From Pycnopodia helianthoides (lineage: Eukaryota > Echinodermata > Asteroidea > Forcipulatida > Asteriidae), in the NCBI GenBank assembly GCA_032158295.1, contig CM063246.1, forward strand, positions 22,272,135 through 22,336,134: 64,000 nucleotides of DNA. Direction: 5' to 3'. Below the pieces are notes generated by a model. The model was not told the origin of the DNA. It ran no database searches and saw only the letters and a list, made by a program, of their open reading frames with translations. Below are positions 31,484-44,100 of this stretch, in pieces (within the stretch, counting starts at the first letter, position 1; each line of letters begins with the position of its first letter). Both the position numbers and the translations under genes were made by a program.

Positions 31484-32885
31484 ACACTCATGGCGGACAC
31501 TGTTAGAATAGGAACATTATGTACAAGAGCATAAAGAAAAGAGCATAAAATCATTATCGACTTTAGACTTTAAAAAATGACTTTAGAGTTATCGGTTCTG
31601 ATGTTTCAGTGAGTTGTGATATTTTTAAATTTTTGTTGTTGATGTTTACTTGAGAAATTTTCTCACCATAAGAAGACTTTAACGTGAATGAATTGTACAT
31701 TTGATATAGACACTTTTAGTCCTTAGATAAATTGTCGTATTTCGTTTCTCATTTATTTCTGGAGAAATATCAAAACAGACTCCTAATTTACTGCAATCTA
31801 CGACTAGATTGAAGTGAACGTCTGTTGTATACACTGTTTTTACACTGGAGTGTATTATAGGTCCTATAAATTTTGGAAAGATGCAGCACTGGATAATAAT
31901 CTGAGGTTAACTAAAACAAAGAACAGAAAAACTCCCCGAATTTCTAATGGGAAATGCTATTTCAAGCTATCATAAACAGTAATCAATCAAACAGATCAAA
32001 CATGTGACTGTCCCCTAATAACGGTTTCCCATTATCAATTTTGACAGAGCAAATAATTTATAACATGCCAAATGTCTGTATTGTTTGTCCACATCAATCA
32101 AGGGGACTTTATTGGTCACATATTAAACCTCTGTTTTTAATTATTTTATCGTCAACAAAGAGAGAGCCCCCAACCCCCCCCCCCCCAACTCTTAAATCAA
32201 CAATCCCTAGCTTTTTGGACTAGTTTAAAGGATAAAAGTATCAAATGATGAATCTGAATTAGTCCTGTGGACACGGGGCTCCTAGCAACCAAGGAATTTT
32301 ATCGTTGGGTGGGATGCTGCGTCGTCTTGGTTGGAGGAGGGCCACGGCGTATAGTGATTTTCTGCCGCTCTGCTGGACTTAATTGGTAGAGCAGATGAGT
32401 AATACCTATTAGTTGATGGTAATTGATTAGCAATTGGATTCAGTGATGCGAGGTGAATAAACAAGGTTGTATCAGTCACTGTGGATGGGCCGAGAACATT
32501 GGTGAATCATTCATCCCAGGCCCCCCGGTAGTTCCTCCGTTTTGTTTGGTTGTGGTTTTTTTTTTTTCTTCTTCTTCTTCATCTTCTTCTTCTACTCCTT
32601 CTCCCGGAGTGCTCCTGGATGAATTAACGGTGCTCCACTACCTTGAGGGCTTAATGCGCTCTCAGCAAACACAACCTTGTGTTGTGTGTCCGTGATGTCT
32701 GTGATAACATAACGTAACGAGGTATCAATACACCAAACCTGGAAATCCAAATAACAGGATGAGATTTCCGTGCGGTACTTAGACTCCATTTCCCCTCAAG
32801 AACATGAGTGCATCTTAAAGAATTTTTTTTTAAATACAAATTCTGAATCAGAGGATTTAGCAGAAATTGCTGAATTACATATTCT

Positions 32886-32924
<39 letters not shown>

Positions 32925-33820
32925 TGGAAGTACATTTTCGGTTAAAGTGGGATTTGTTTGCATTTTGCAAATTAGTGGGTGTTAACTATGAACTATTATA
33001 TTGTAAGTTGATAAAATGTTGAGAGGCCACCAGAAAAGTTCAGATGGATTTTACTGCACCCCCCCCTAATATTTTCATTTTAAACCACTTTGCTTTCTTG
33101 AGTTCAAGCATTTGGGCAATTCTATTATTAAGTCACAAATTTGAGAATATTATACAGGTTAATGTCAAATCTATACTGTTGTTATTTATTTTGGCTTAGA
33201 TTCCAAGCGGCTCTCCCTTTGTTCAAATGCCAACTGTTAATGAAATTACTGCAGAATTCCCAAATGAACAGAGACATATACACACACACACACACTAACA
33301 AAAGGGGGAGGAGATTTGGACATTGTTGCATGTGTTTGTCTTCATTATGACAATTATTTATGCGACGTTGCCGTACTGCATCTATATTTATACAACCTTG
33401 ATACATAATTAAGATGTGAATTTGTCATTCTGGGAGCGGTGAGTTGGTCTTGTCTACTCTAGGGACCGACAGTTGATTTGGTACAGTAAAACCAAAGCAC
33501 AGGCAGTGTAACGACTGCCCTGGTTTTAATTGTGATTGAGTTGTTTTAAAACTCTGAGGACGGGAAAATCTTGCTTAAAAGCAGCGTTACCAGCCAAAAT
33601 ACCATGTAATAGTGCTTTGGACTGGTTCCCTGGTATTTATTTTATTGATTTATTATTTTTATTTTTTTCTGTGTTAGATTAGACGCTAAGCACAACTTTC
33701 TGCTTTATGAAAAAATGTGGGTGGTGCATGAGACAGCCAAATAAATGCCCTTTTTCTTTTACTGAAAACTACAGAACTGTTCAAGGAACATAGAATCGAG
33801 AGAGAGAGTAAAAAAGTTGT
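31484..33820. other. Gene-free stretch with simple repeats
   Basis: No gene seen. It contains a C13 run (about 32174), a CTT-rich microsatellite (32565-32600), a T homopolymer of over 30 (about 32889-32921) and a short CA repeat (about 33281-33294). Confidence 0.5.
32889..32921 (+). repeat. Poly(T) tract
   Basis: More than 30 consecutive T. It may be the reversed poly(A) tail of an old retroelement, but no body is recognisable. Confidence 0.85.
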
Positions 33821-34015
33821 AATTATGAATTACATCTCATAATTATGACTAAGTTCAAGTCATGTGATTTGTATCTTTTATAATTATGTCTTATTATAAG
33901 TCATAATTATGACTTACTCATAAATATGGCTTAATTGGTGCAAGTCAAATTTACGACCATGCTAAATTATAATTATGAGCTGTAAGTCATAATTATGAGT
34001 ATTAGTCATAAAATT
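33820..34015. repeat. Cluster of the palindromic motif TCATAATTATGA
   Basis: TCATAATTATGA or one-base variants occur about six times in 200 bases, interspersed with AAGTCAT and TAATTATG half-units. Self-complementary, AT-rich satellite-like sequence. Confidence 0.75.
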
Positions 34016-34920
34016 GTATTTTTCTCAATGTCCCCTTCAACGCTTTTTCTTGAAAACCATGAAATTTTACCATTTTTATCTGCAACAGAAATCAGGAATT
34101 TTTTACACTACAGAATGCTCTTTGTTGGTGAACAAGATACATGTATATTGTTTGGAATCTATGATACATTGTGATAAAATATATAGTCTGGGTGCAAGAG
34201 GTTCCCAAGTTTTTGTTTAAAAATTTGACACTGCATGCACAGGGTGACATTTCCGGTGATAGAGGGCGCTCTCTGGAAGCCACTAACCAGTCAGTAAGAA
34301 ATTTCGGGAAAATGCCTTGCATACCTTTGACATGCCTGTGACGAAGCTCTTCATTTGAAGCTCATCAATTTCAGCATGGAGAACATGTGATCAGTCTGGT
34401 ACCTGAGCCACTTGTTCGCTGAAGGCAGCAAAGGCCGTGCATAATGTGCAACATTATCATTGTGCTTGTGCGGCGCTTGTGCGGTGCTTGCGCAACTTCG
34501 TTGTGACCTTTGTAATAGAGGTCACAATCGATATGTCATGTGAGACCAGACTCAATGGCCAAGACATTGTTCTACGTAAGGATGATAGAATAATTCAAGT
34601 TTTCGTAACATTGTCCGCTACCGTTCGATGGTTCCTGTTTACTTATATAACGTGCGGATAGGAGGATTTGCGATGGTCACATGATAAGGAAAAACAACGT
34701 CTTGCACCAAGACTCTGTAAACATCAGCCTCACAGTGTTGTATCTCCGAGGACACTGCAATGTAATGTAAAGTAAACATCATTGATCCAGTTCGTTCACA
34801 TTCAAACATCCGCTGCATGGTGCGCCTGAGAGCATTTTCTTATATAAATTCATCGGTAAATGTAGTCTCCCATGTAGTATGTATTCAAACATCAGGCTTA
34901 AAGTGGATGATTTTGTTTCC
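34016..34920. other. Gene-free stretch
   Basis: No gene recognised. The 74-codon frame at 34437-34661 lacks family features. Confidence 0.4.
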
Positions 34921-35399
34921 TAAAAGGTAGAATCATATTTTGGTAATGACCCTGAAGAGAAATTGTGTAAATCTTTCTCAAAGTTTCTTGTTATAAAGAT
35001 GGTAATGGTGGTAATCTTCCCGCAAAAATACACACAAATGTAGTTTGTCTGAAGGGCCCCATTGATTAGAAATCAAGAAAAGTATCAAAATGAAAAAATT
35101 TAAATCTTCAAAGTTCGCCTGCAGGCGACTTTTGGAAATTTCCTCGGTGTTCGTTTTGAATGCTGCCCTCAATACGGCCAGATAAGTGGTTGGTACCCGC
35201 TGTCCCCTTGTTTTCTCAACAAGGAGGCTCTGTATTCAGCTGAAACTTTCACAGGTGACTTTCATTGGATCATTGGATCTGTCTTGATAATTTTGCAAAA
35301 AATAGTTAATGGCCTGATGTTTCGACCGTAGCAGAGTCTTTTTTCGATAGTTTGATAATTTTGCCAATGACAAAAGCCAAACGATCACCTTACCTTTAA
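34921..35399. mobile_element. MITE with TAAAGGTAG ends (copy 1)
   Basis: Left TAAAAGGTAGAATCATATTT; right AACGATCACCTTACCTTTAA, inverted. The interior TTATAAAGATGGTAATGGTG, GTTTGTCTGAAGGGCCCC and GGTACCCGCTGTCCCCTTG matches 42085-42426. Confidence 0.75.
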
Positions 35400-38300
35400 T
35401 ACGTTTGAAGCAATGCGCATGTACCTGCGACCCAACACAAAAAGTCCCCTTAAATAAGTGTGATATTTTCACGGTCTTATTATTTATTTAGTATGTTGTA
35501 TTCACCAGTGTTTGCATTGCTTATAATTTCGTAAAAATCCTTATTGCAGTGTTGGGGGGCAATTAGCGCAATCTTCTCAGTTTAGATTCAAATTATTCTC
35601 CTTGGGCAATTTGCTTATCATCACCGAGCGTTACAAGAATTTGTACAAATTTCCGATGTTCTCAGAACAGCGACTTTGTTGTCCCGTGTGCGGGACACGG
35701 CGAGGGCTAATTACAAATTAACTTTCAATCGACTGCATTTGTCAGCGTCGTGTACAAAATGGAGTAATTGGTCTCACGCTTGATGGATTAGAAACATGGG
35801 CTGTTTGAACAGTTCTTAAGTCGTGTGCGCTTGGATGTTCCAAACATTCGCCAATAGAATAACGCTTGACAACATTTTAGGGAATCGTCACGCGGTGTAG
35901 TTCCGGTCATTCATGTAACTGTACTTTTCCCACTTCATATTAAATTTTTATGACCACCTGACTCAAAGTAACTGGCACACTGTCTAAATTCTCAAACTTA
36001 TATTGAACAGTAAACATTATTAGAGAGATCACTCAAAGTTTCTGGAAAAGTTTTGTGAATTAAAAACTGCTTTTATTTGTGTTCTTTTAACTGGTGAACA
36101 TGATAAAACATTGAGTATACAAACATGTAGGTTAAAAGGACATCCAGGGATTGCACTTTTTCAGGTGCCATATTAGTGAAATGACAAGCTAACTGTTCCA
36201 TTTTTACTCATTTGGCAGCTTTTGTACTGGTCCATATTTCATATTACAAGTAGGGATGCTTTTAGTAAAGAATAATTAACATTTATACAGCACTTCATTT
36301 GCTACGTTACTAAAGCGCTTAACAAAGAACTTTAACAAGATAAACTGATACAATCATACAGACGGAGAACAATCTAACAAACAAGAGCAAACAAACCATC
36401 ATCTCCTTGGCGGAGGTAAAAACCAATACAACTGAACACAAGTAATAGACGTTAAATTTGCACCGGGGATAAAGAATATTATTTAGTTTTACCCTTTCAC
36501 CGATGTGTGTAAAGCACTGTATACTCAGTACTTTCCTGAACACAAGTAGTTTTCCTAAAGAGACAGTATCCTGCTATGATGTGATTGTCGTAGGGGAAAT
36601 ATGGATAAAGTATATTGAAGGTTTACTTGCCACGAACCCCCCCCCCCAAAAAAAAGAAGATAAATTGATGTCACTTGTTAACCCTGCGGAAAAACCGGTT
36701 AACGCGCACAGAATACTGTTAAAAAGATTGATCTCAACTCTGATTCTCTCAAAATTACAACTTCATCCTGCATGTATTTGAAGAACAAATAATTTCACTT
36801 GGATGTCACCTGAAAACTAATGCTTTTGTTCAATACCCCCTTCCCCTCCTCATTTTTTTCTCTCCAAAATTTCAGCTGACCTAAAACAGTTTCATTTAAA
36901 TTTTGACTTAATTAAATCCGAATCTAATACCAGAACTCTGAAATGTTCAGTAGTAGAATCGATGGAAGCCTTTTGTTTGCCTGACAACTGGCCCAGTCAA
37001 TGCTGGGCTATTCGGGGAAAACCTTTCCTTTTTTTTTATTGGGTCTCAAATTGAATCAATTTATTCTTGCATCAAATTGACCTTATGTCTATTTGCAGAA
37101 ACGGAGCCTAGCATTCAATGACGTACTGAGTCATTGTGTGTGTACATCCAGTCGTACTCAGTGTTATAATTCTGTTTGCAGTATGCTGCCCTCTTGTGGC
37201 GAGAATTAACACAAAGGAAAAAAATGATCATTGTGAGAACAAACTGTAGGCTTCATGCTGTCGGACACATGTGGCTCTTCGAACTCATCTAACGCATGCA
37301 AACAGAATATCACGACAAGGGCCGGCTTGTTGCTCAGAATTTTTCACTGGACCAGAAATAATACAACGAGACTGTGATGAAAACATTTCCCCCTAATTTG
37401 TCAAACGGCGGCCGACAAATTGAAGATGTAGGTTTGAGCTTGGAAGCAAATCGCATAAAATCTCCAAATTAAGTATAAAAACATAACAAGAACTCGGAGA
37501 TTAAATTATAGTACAAATATAAAAAACCATTTGTGTGTTTGGAAATGTTGCTCCCGGCTCACGTATTGTTCTCTTCAATGTGACATACTTTCCGTCGTCT
37601 TCAATTTTTGTTATTAAATTCCAAGAGCAACAATAAAACTCTACCCTATACTCAAACAAACAATACATGTTGCTCGGTTTAATAAAAAAATAGCGCAAAG
37701 AAAATTAAATCGTGCCCATCCGTCTTGCTGTGATATAAATTATGTATCTTTAAGTGTTAAATTGAGATTAAAACGCGATCTTACAATAACATCGCTGGAG
37801 AGGAAATTGAGTTTGTTATATAAATAAACAAAGGTTTCAGATGAATTGTTAAATGGACATCGTCTCTCAAGTGCTCCCGCTCTGTTGACGTTGCCCGTCT
37901 GTGCGCTTTCTCCCGTTTGAATGTCAGGTGTTGGGTCCATCAATAAGTACCTTATGTAAATACGCTGTCACTTTATGCAAGAATTGGGCAGAAATAATGT
38001 TACCAAAAATAGTAATGAAATTGGGCGGCATGTGTTGATTCCGATTTTTCTGAGCTTGGCGGTGTTCTAGTTTTCAAGAAGGGAACTCTGTTCGTATTAT
38101 TTGGTACTTGAAGGAAGACTTTTTATTTTCCCTTTTTTTTTTTTTGAAGCTTGCCATTTTTAATCAAGATGACTTTTGATTTATTTAATTTATTTATTTA
38201 AAAGCAAAAATTTGGGGGAAGACTTGATCAGTTGTTTGAAATAGAAATCATTAAGGATTTTTTTAATATTCCCATTCAAGGAGCATGTGCCCCCCTTCCC

Positions 38301-39905
38301 GCAGGACCCAGAAAGTACTGCAGTTTACATTTAGTTAGCTTATCACACATTGATGTAAGGGCAGTTTAACCAAATTAGTATTTATTATCCTCGAGGCAAT
38401 CACTATAGCAATTAAAAAGATAGATAAATAAATAGATTTAAAGGGCAATTTTGGGGATGGTCTTGGGTTTAATTTTACAGATACTTTTGTGGCAGACTCT
38501 TTAGAACTAGAAAAATAAGTGTAAGTCCAAATTTGTTGCTTGTAGTTGAGTTTAGAAGAAAGGGGTTTCCTGTAAATAGTAGGGAATTAAGTTAAGTGAT
38601 TTTCTATCATTAAAATTGATTTTTTTGAAGACTCCATATGCTTCTCTTGCTAATAATGATATTGCACAAAATATACCCGTCCTATCAACCCTTTTTCTTG
38701 AAGATGGGCGCTAAGGTCAAATTCAGTTTTATGGTACACTCATTTTTCAATAGATTGAGTCCTTATGAAGGTTGACAAATGACATTTTAGTTCATATTCT
38801 TTCCGAAGGAAATTTGAAACATGACTTCATTGGATATCAACAACAAATGGGTCTGTACATTCAAAAGAGGAATTTTTGTGTCAGTCAAATAATCAAATTC
38901 AATGCTGTTTTGGACTGAATGTCATCAAAATTTTAGGAATAGATTCAAAATTTCCAGTAAAAAGATGTACATGCCTACGTTTGAAATGTAATGGTATTGG
39001 ATGTTTGATTTTTTGGACAAAATTGGGACTGGAAGGGTATCAAACACAATGGCATTTTTCCCCTTTTTCATGTCAGGTTAGAGTCTTGTAATTTTTTCCC
39101 CACTTTCATGAGGACTCTAACTATTGGAAGAAAGGGAAAAACCTGAAAACAACAGAAGAAGAAAAACTAAAGAAAAAACAGCGACCTAATATTTGAATCA
39201 TTTGTTACTGTTAATTTGGCAACAATTGGAGTACATTCAGTACATTATAATAGGTTTGGTTTTTCCCTGGCCCTCTGATCAGTGTTTAATTGTGAAGTTA
39301 ATCAGAAATGTCAGATGAGAGTATCGCTAATAATTTTCGTATTCCGAAAATTCCTGTACTATTCCTGGTCAGATGCGAGGCGGAATTAAATTAATTAAAA
39401 CAATTACTTTCAAGTTGCATTGGTGAAACTGAATGACCCTGACATTTTAAATGTATATATATTTAAACGGGAGCCAATTTGATTATATTGGAAACCAATT
39501 ACAAGAAGTCATGGAACAAGACATAATTGGACCAAACTCGGAATTCCTTTTTCAGCCGTGACCCGTTGTAAATTGATAATTTATGAAAACCCCTTTTCGA
39601 ACAGTTATTCAATAATAATTGACTAACAGAATTTACTGCAAACATGTCGGAACTTAGAAAGATTTGATTTTGAAATTTCAATAAATGCCCATGAAGTGAG
39701 ATATTTAGGAAGTGAAGCTTTTTTTTGTTTTAACCAAAACCTGACCAAGACTAGAGGATAGGACTTCATTTATTTGTCAATAAATCAATAATTTTCTTTC
39801 CCAGGTAATTTATACATCATGTATAAATGTCACAGAACTGCGACACCAAAAATGACAGTTTGGAGCTATATTCCTTCGTTAAACTCCCCCCTTGCTATCA
39901 CTCAC
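35400..39905. other. Gene-free stretch with one less AT-rich block
   Basis: No gene found. Around 35600-35900 the sequence is compositionally more complex, with TAATTA-type homeodomain cores and a GTGCGGGACAC palindrome. It may be regulatory, on weak evidence. A C11 run is near 36637. Confidence 0.35.
37330..37390. repeat. Fragment of the hAT-like MITE family
   Basis: TTGCTCAGAATTTTTCACTG and GACCAGAAATAATAC resemble the CACTGGACCAGAAATG part of the copy at 46237. Confidence 0.4.
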
Positions 39906-40281
39906 TTAAAGGAACATTACAGAATTGGTTTTTGCTAACAAAAGCACTTTATGTAATCCACCATATACATAAACTGACAAACCTGTAGAAGTTTGAGATC
40001 GATCGGCCAACTGGGTCACGAGAAAATAGTGAAAAACCGATTACACATTTGCAAGAACTCATATAGATTCAACAAATGAATAAAACGCTCACTGAGCGAT
40101 AAACTCCAATCGGAAAGTTAATTTATTCATTTCTCATCAAATATGGCATTTCAGACAGAAATATTTCAAGGGATGTTTTCTACTATCATCATCATTAGAC
40201 CGTGTAAGTTTTATGTAAATCTGTGATCAAAAAGTATATTCTACAAGTTGTTTTCTTACCAATTCTGTAACATGCCTTTAA
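39906..40281. mobile_element. TTAA-type MITE, well-preserved, 376 bp
   Basis: Left TTAAAGGAACATTACAGAAT and TGGT; right ACCAATTCTGTAACATGCCT and TTAA. The 24-bp ends are inverted with two or three differences and include TTAA on both sides. No coding content. Confidence 0.85.
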
Positions 40282-41141
40282 GATATGCAACAATGTAAGA
40301 TGAGTTTTTTTTTAAAGTCATGGACACGATGCCCTTTGGAAAATCAAGGAATTTATTCTTTGCTTTAAAAGATACTTTGTTTCTGCATCCAGCAGGGACT
40401 TTTAGATTGATGAGAAATTAAATTTATTTGTTGCTCTAGCTGATTAACATGGGCATTGGAACGAAGTGGATAAACATAGTCCCATCAAAATTTGATGAAC
40501 ATGTTTGCATTAATTATGCATTTCTTCTATAAATATCGCAATTGCAATAATTCATTGGGGACATTTCAGCAATGCAATGAAATTGTTTTCATTTTGTTTG
40601 GACCCCCATGATGAAGACATTGGTCCTGTTATTAATTTAATACAGTAATTGCATTTATCTACGGCAGCGCGTTGCCTGGCAACTGAGCAATAGTACAAGG
40701 ACACTTGTCTAAACCAATAGATGGCGTCAAGTGTTGAAACAAATCAGTGATGTGCAACCAGGGAGTGTTTTATAGAGCAAGTAGTTGGAGTAACTTTTTT
40801 GAAATGCAGAGAGGGAGTAGGGCTGCTTTACCGTCGTCGTGCCCACGCGAAGGAGAATTCTGTGGTGGAATTCACAGTCGGGGCACTTATTGATGTTTGC
40901 ATAGAGATGTCAGAGGGATGTTGGGATACAACTGTTGGTCATGTAAAATTACAGATAACTACTTTGACTGCCACATTTAATAGTAGTATACCTTTTTTTT
41001 GTGGCAACATCACAGCCCAAGTTTTTGCGAATCAAGGTTGGAAAACTATGGGAAGCCATGAATGCATAGCAAAAACAGACAGTTTGTAACAATGTTACAC
41101 AAATATTCAAAAGTAGTGTTGACAAATAAAACAATTATATA
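40282..41141. other. Gene-free stretch
   Basis: The 96-codon frame at 40799-41089 has no recognisable domain. Nothing else stands out. Confidence 0.4.
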
Positions 41142-41468
41142 CAGGGTTCCCGCCCACAGTGGTTGGTGTCGGCAAACCCGCCCGGCACTCAGGATTCCCC
41201 AACCACCACCGGTAGAATTTTCTCTGTTTCCAACCACCACACACTTTCCAATTTTTAAAATTAAAGTTGCAATTTCCTTTCAAAGGTTTTCAACAAGAAG
41301 TAAAATTGCGTATTTACCAGTAAAAAAGAAGGTATCCAAAGCCATTCGTTTTGAGTACTTCTTTGGTTTGAGTCTATCTTTTTGATCTGAAAGTGTAACT
41401 GATCATCTCTCAATGGTTTCCAGGGAAACATTTTCCCGCCACTAACAGACAACCTGGGCAGAATCCTG
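41142..41468. mobile_element. hAT-like MITE with CAGGGTTCCCGCCCA end
   Basis: The left end CAGGGTTCCCGCCCACAGTG and right end CTGGGCAGAATCCTG are imperfectly inverted. The CAGGG termini suggest hAT. An 8-bp duplication is not evident. Confidence 0.5.
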
Positions 41469-41776
41469 AAATAAATAAACAAATAAATAAATGACCTGTC
41501 AGTCAAGAAAATTGCAATGTAACACCCCTAAATCACCTCGGCTTATTTCAGTTTCGAAATTGGCATCATGTACAGTGTACAGGTATGGATAAACGAAAAA
41601 CCCTTAGTCAAAAGGATCAACCATTTTCGTTATTTTATTTTCTCTAATTTGACGAAATTGTCACACTGGTTTGCCGGAAGTTGTGTTTATTGAAAATTTG
41701 ATGATGACAATAAATGCACTTTTCTAAAATCTAATTATGAAATAACCATTCTTTTAGCTTGTATTTAAAGTTAAAA

Positions 41777-42033
41777 TTAAAAAAGTCGCATCCCCTCAAG
41801 GTGATCCCATGGCTGCCGCTTCCCAGGTTGTATCGTAAACTTGGGTGTGATCCCTGGTTACACGGCAGTTAACGGTTGCATGGCTTCTGACTGGCACCCC
41901 CGAACAAACTGATATTGACAAAATAGGGAGACCGCCAACATAGTGCTAGATAGCTCAGTTGGTAGAGCGCCGGTACGTTTCCGGAGGTCGTTGGTTCAAA
42001 TCCCGCTCTAGTAAATTTTTCTTTGTTCAACCC
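41777..42033 (+). mobile_element. Bipartite SINE-like element, family A (copy 4)
   Basis: The 5' module (AAAAAAGTCGCATCCCCTCA, GGCTGCCGCTTCCCAGGTTG, GACTGGCACCCCCGAACAAA) is separated from the tRNA-like module (about 41944-42014) by TAGGGAGACCGCCAACATAG. The anticodon arm has a small deletion. Tail TTTTTCTTTGTTCAACCCCA. Confidence 0.8.
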
Positions 42034-42084
42034 CAAACCATTTTATTTAAAGCCTAACAAAAGTTCTGAAATAGCCTTCAATCT

Positions 42085-42426
42085 GTAAAGGTAGGGTCAA
42101 ACTTTTGTATTGACCCTGAAAACAAATTCTGAAAGCTTACTCGTTATAAAGATGGCAATGGTAGTAAGCACCCTAAAAGTTATTTTGTCTGAAATGCCCA
42201 CACTGATTAAAAATCAAAAAAACATTTGAATCTATGAAACGATTCACTCATTAATCGATTTCTGAGGGTTGGTGTCCATTTACAATGCTGCGGCTAGATG
42301 ATGCGCTTAGTACCCGCTATCACCTTGCTGGATTCAACGTTCTTGTGAAAATCAGGTGACACCGTATTCAACTGAAACTTTCACTTTTTACGTTGACAAG
42401 AAACAAACGATGACCGTACCTTTAAA
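42085..42426. mobile_element. MITE with TAAAGGTAG ends (copy 2)
   Basis: Left TAAAGGTAGGGTCAAACTTT and right AACGATGACCGTACCTTTAA are inverted. Same family as 34921-35399. Confidence 0.8.
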
Positions 42427-42865
42427 ATATATTATTTTTCAGTACATTGTCTTCCCTTGTTAAGCTCAGTGTGGTTCATTTTCTTTGTTCAGTCAGTGTG
42501 TTGTTTTATAAACAATCCTTTTTTTTCCTCTTTTTCTTTTTCCTTTAATTAGCCTGAAGATACTTTTGAAGGAATGGGATCTCATTAACGACCGGTTCAG
42601 TTTTCTTTTCTACATTTTTGCTGGTAAGTATCTCAACAAATTTTCCTATTTTGCTTTTTGGCGTGACATGCGCAGTGCGCTGCTTTGCCAAACATTTAGT
42701 TCGTGCCGAGTTGAGGATGTATCATTTTCAGTTGCTAAGGTGGGCCTTGTTTGTCCTCTTTAAAGGAGCAAGGCAGTTTTCGTTGTGAATAAAAAAGGTA
42801 AGTTTCTTTTGAAACATTTTAAAGGGCACCATGGCAAAAAACAAAGAGGAGCCCATGGTTACTGT

Positions 42866-43005
42866 TGTGGGTGACTTGTGGGTGACTTGTGGGTGACTTG
42901 TGGGTGATTTGTGGGTGACTTGTGGGTGACTTGTGGGTGACTTGTGGGTGACTTGTGGGTGACTTGTGGGTGCCTTGTGGGTGCCTTGTGGTGACTTTGT
43001 ACTGT
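42866..43005 (+). repeat. 11-bp minisatellite, about a dozen units
   Basis: Unit GGGTGACTTGT repeated with few changes (one GATTT variant, two GCCTT variants near the end). It explains the His/Ser/Pro-rich frame on the - strand. Confidence 0.92.
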
Positions 43006-43287
43006 AGGTGAATTATTGGTGACTTGTGTGTGAAGTGTCCAGAGGAAATTTCATAGCGCTGGTTGCCTAGCACAGAAACTGGTTGCCTTAAAAGCTGCAG
43101 TGGTGTTTGCATTGTTGCAACCTCTTTCAGATCGGTCTGTGCTGTTTCATTGCCATCAGTCGTTCTTGTCCCGATAGTCCACCTCATTCAAAAGGTAGAT
43201 AGAATTAACATTGTACAAGCTTTTGTATTCTTTGCAATTTCCTCTTTTTCGTTGACTTACAAAGTTGCATTTCTGGTTATACAGTAC

Positions 43288-43416
43288 TTAAAGGGACAAA
43301 ATATTTGTGCGGATCATTATATTCTACTTTAAAAACATCTTTACAACCATATTCATTTTATAACAAATGCTTTTTACAGCCCAAATCGCCCAATCCAAGG
43401 CAAGGTGTCCCTTTAA
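43288..43416. mobile_element. 129-bp TTAA-type MITE
   Basis: Begins TTAAAGGGACA and ends TGTCCCTTTAA, exact 11-bp inverted ends including TTAA. Confidence 0.75.
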
Positions 43417-43689
43417 TAAACTGTCACTGCCATCGGTAAATCTTGTCTAGATCATCTGTCCACCTCATTCAAAAGAAAGAAAAAAAAGAAAAATATTTGA
43501 CAAACTGATGTGTTCCGTGAGCCGAGCACTTTTCTCTTTTTTTGTCAACTGACAAAGTTCATTTCTGATTATACAGTTCTTAAAAAAACTGGAAGCCTGG
43601 TAAAGCCATCGAAATGTCCCGAGCTGGGAGAGCAATGATCTAAAACCAAATGGGAGAGCAGCTGATCTCAAAGTGATCAACACTTTGTC

Positions 43690-44100
43690 CAGGGCTCGTA
43701 AAATCCACACACGGCCACAGGGCTTGTAGTGCAAAGTGTTCACTGTACCAGAACTGTTTTTACAAGACCAGAAACAAACTGACACAGGTTAACATGCTGA
43801 CTGTTTATATTTGAACAAGCACTAGGACATAAGAGAAGGTTCATCTCATTTGTCTGTGTGTATACTTCGTTACTCAATAGAATTGAAAGGTATTCTATCA
43901 GACTCAAAGTCAACATTTGAACATATTTGTTCTAATTCAAGATATTACACAGTGAGGTATTATCGTTCAATTGAAAAAACACAAGACCGCCAGACTTGTG
44001 TCATGTTACTGGCCCGACAACTTGTCTGGTCCATGAGTTTACTGGCCCGACACTAAACTACTGGCCTCGGGCCTGGGTCGAGTGTAAAATTCAAGCTCTG
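43690..44100 (-). mobile_element. hAT-like MITE family, copy 3 (reverse orientation)
   Basis: Starts CAGGGCTCGTAAAATCC and ends GTGTAAAATTCAAGCTCTG. Between them, reversed versions of GTTGACTTTGAGTC and CCAGTAAAC segments seen in the other copies. Both ends present, so the best guide to full length. Confidence 0.7.

Noticed and set aside
40799..41089. 96-codon frame that looks moderately protein-like
   Set aside because: No motif, no good acceptor or donor at sensible positions.
42819..43187. 122-codon - strand frame rich in His, Ser, Pro and Thr
   Set aside because: It is the translation of the 11-bp minisatellite.
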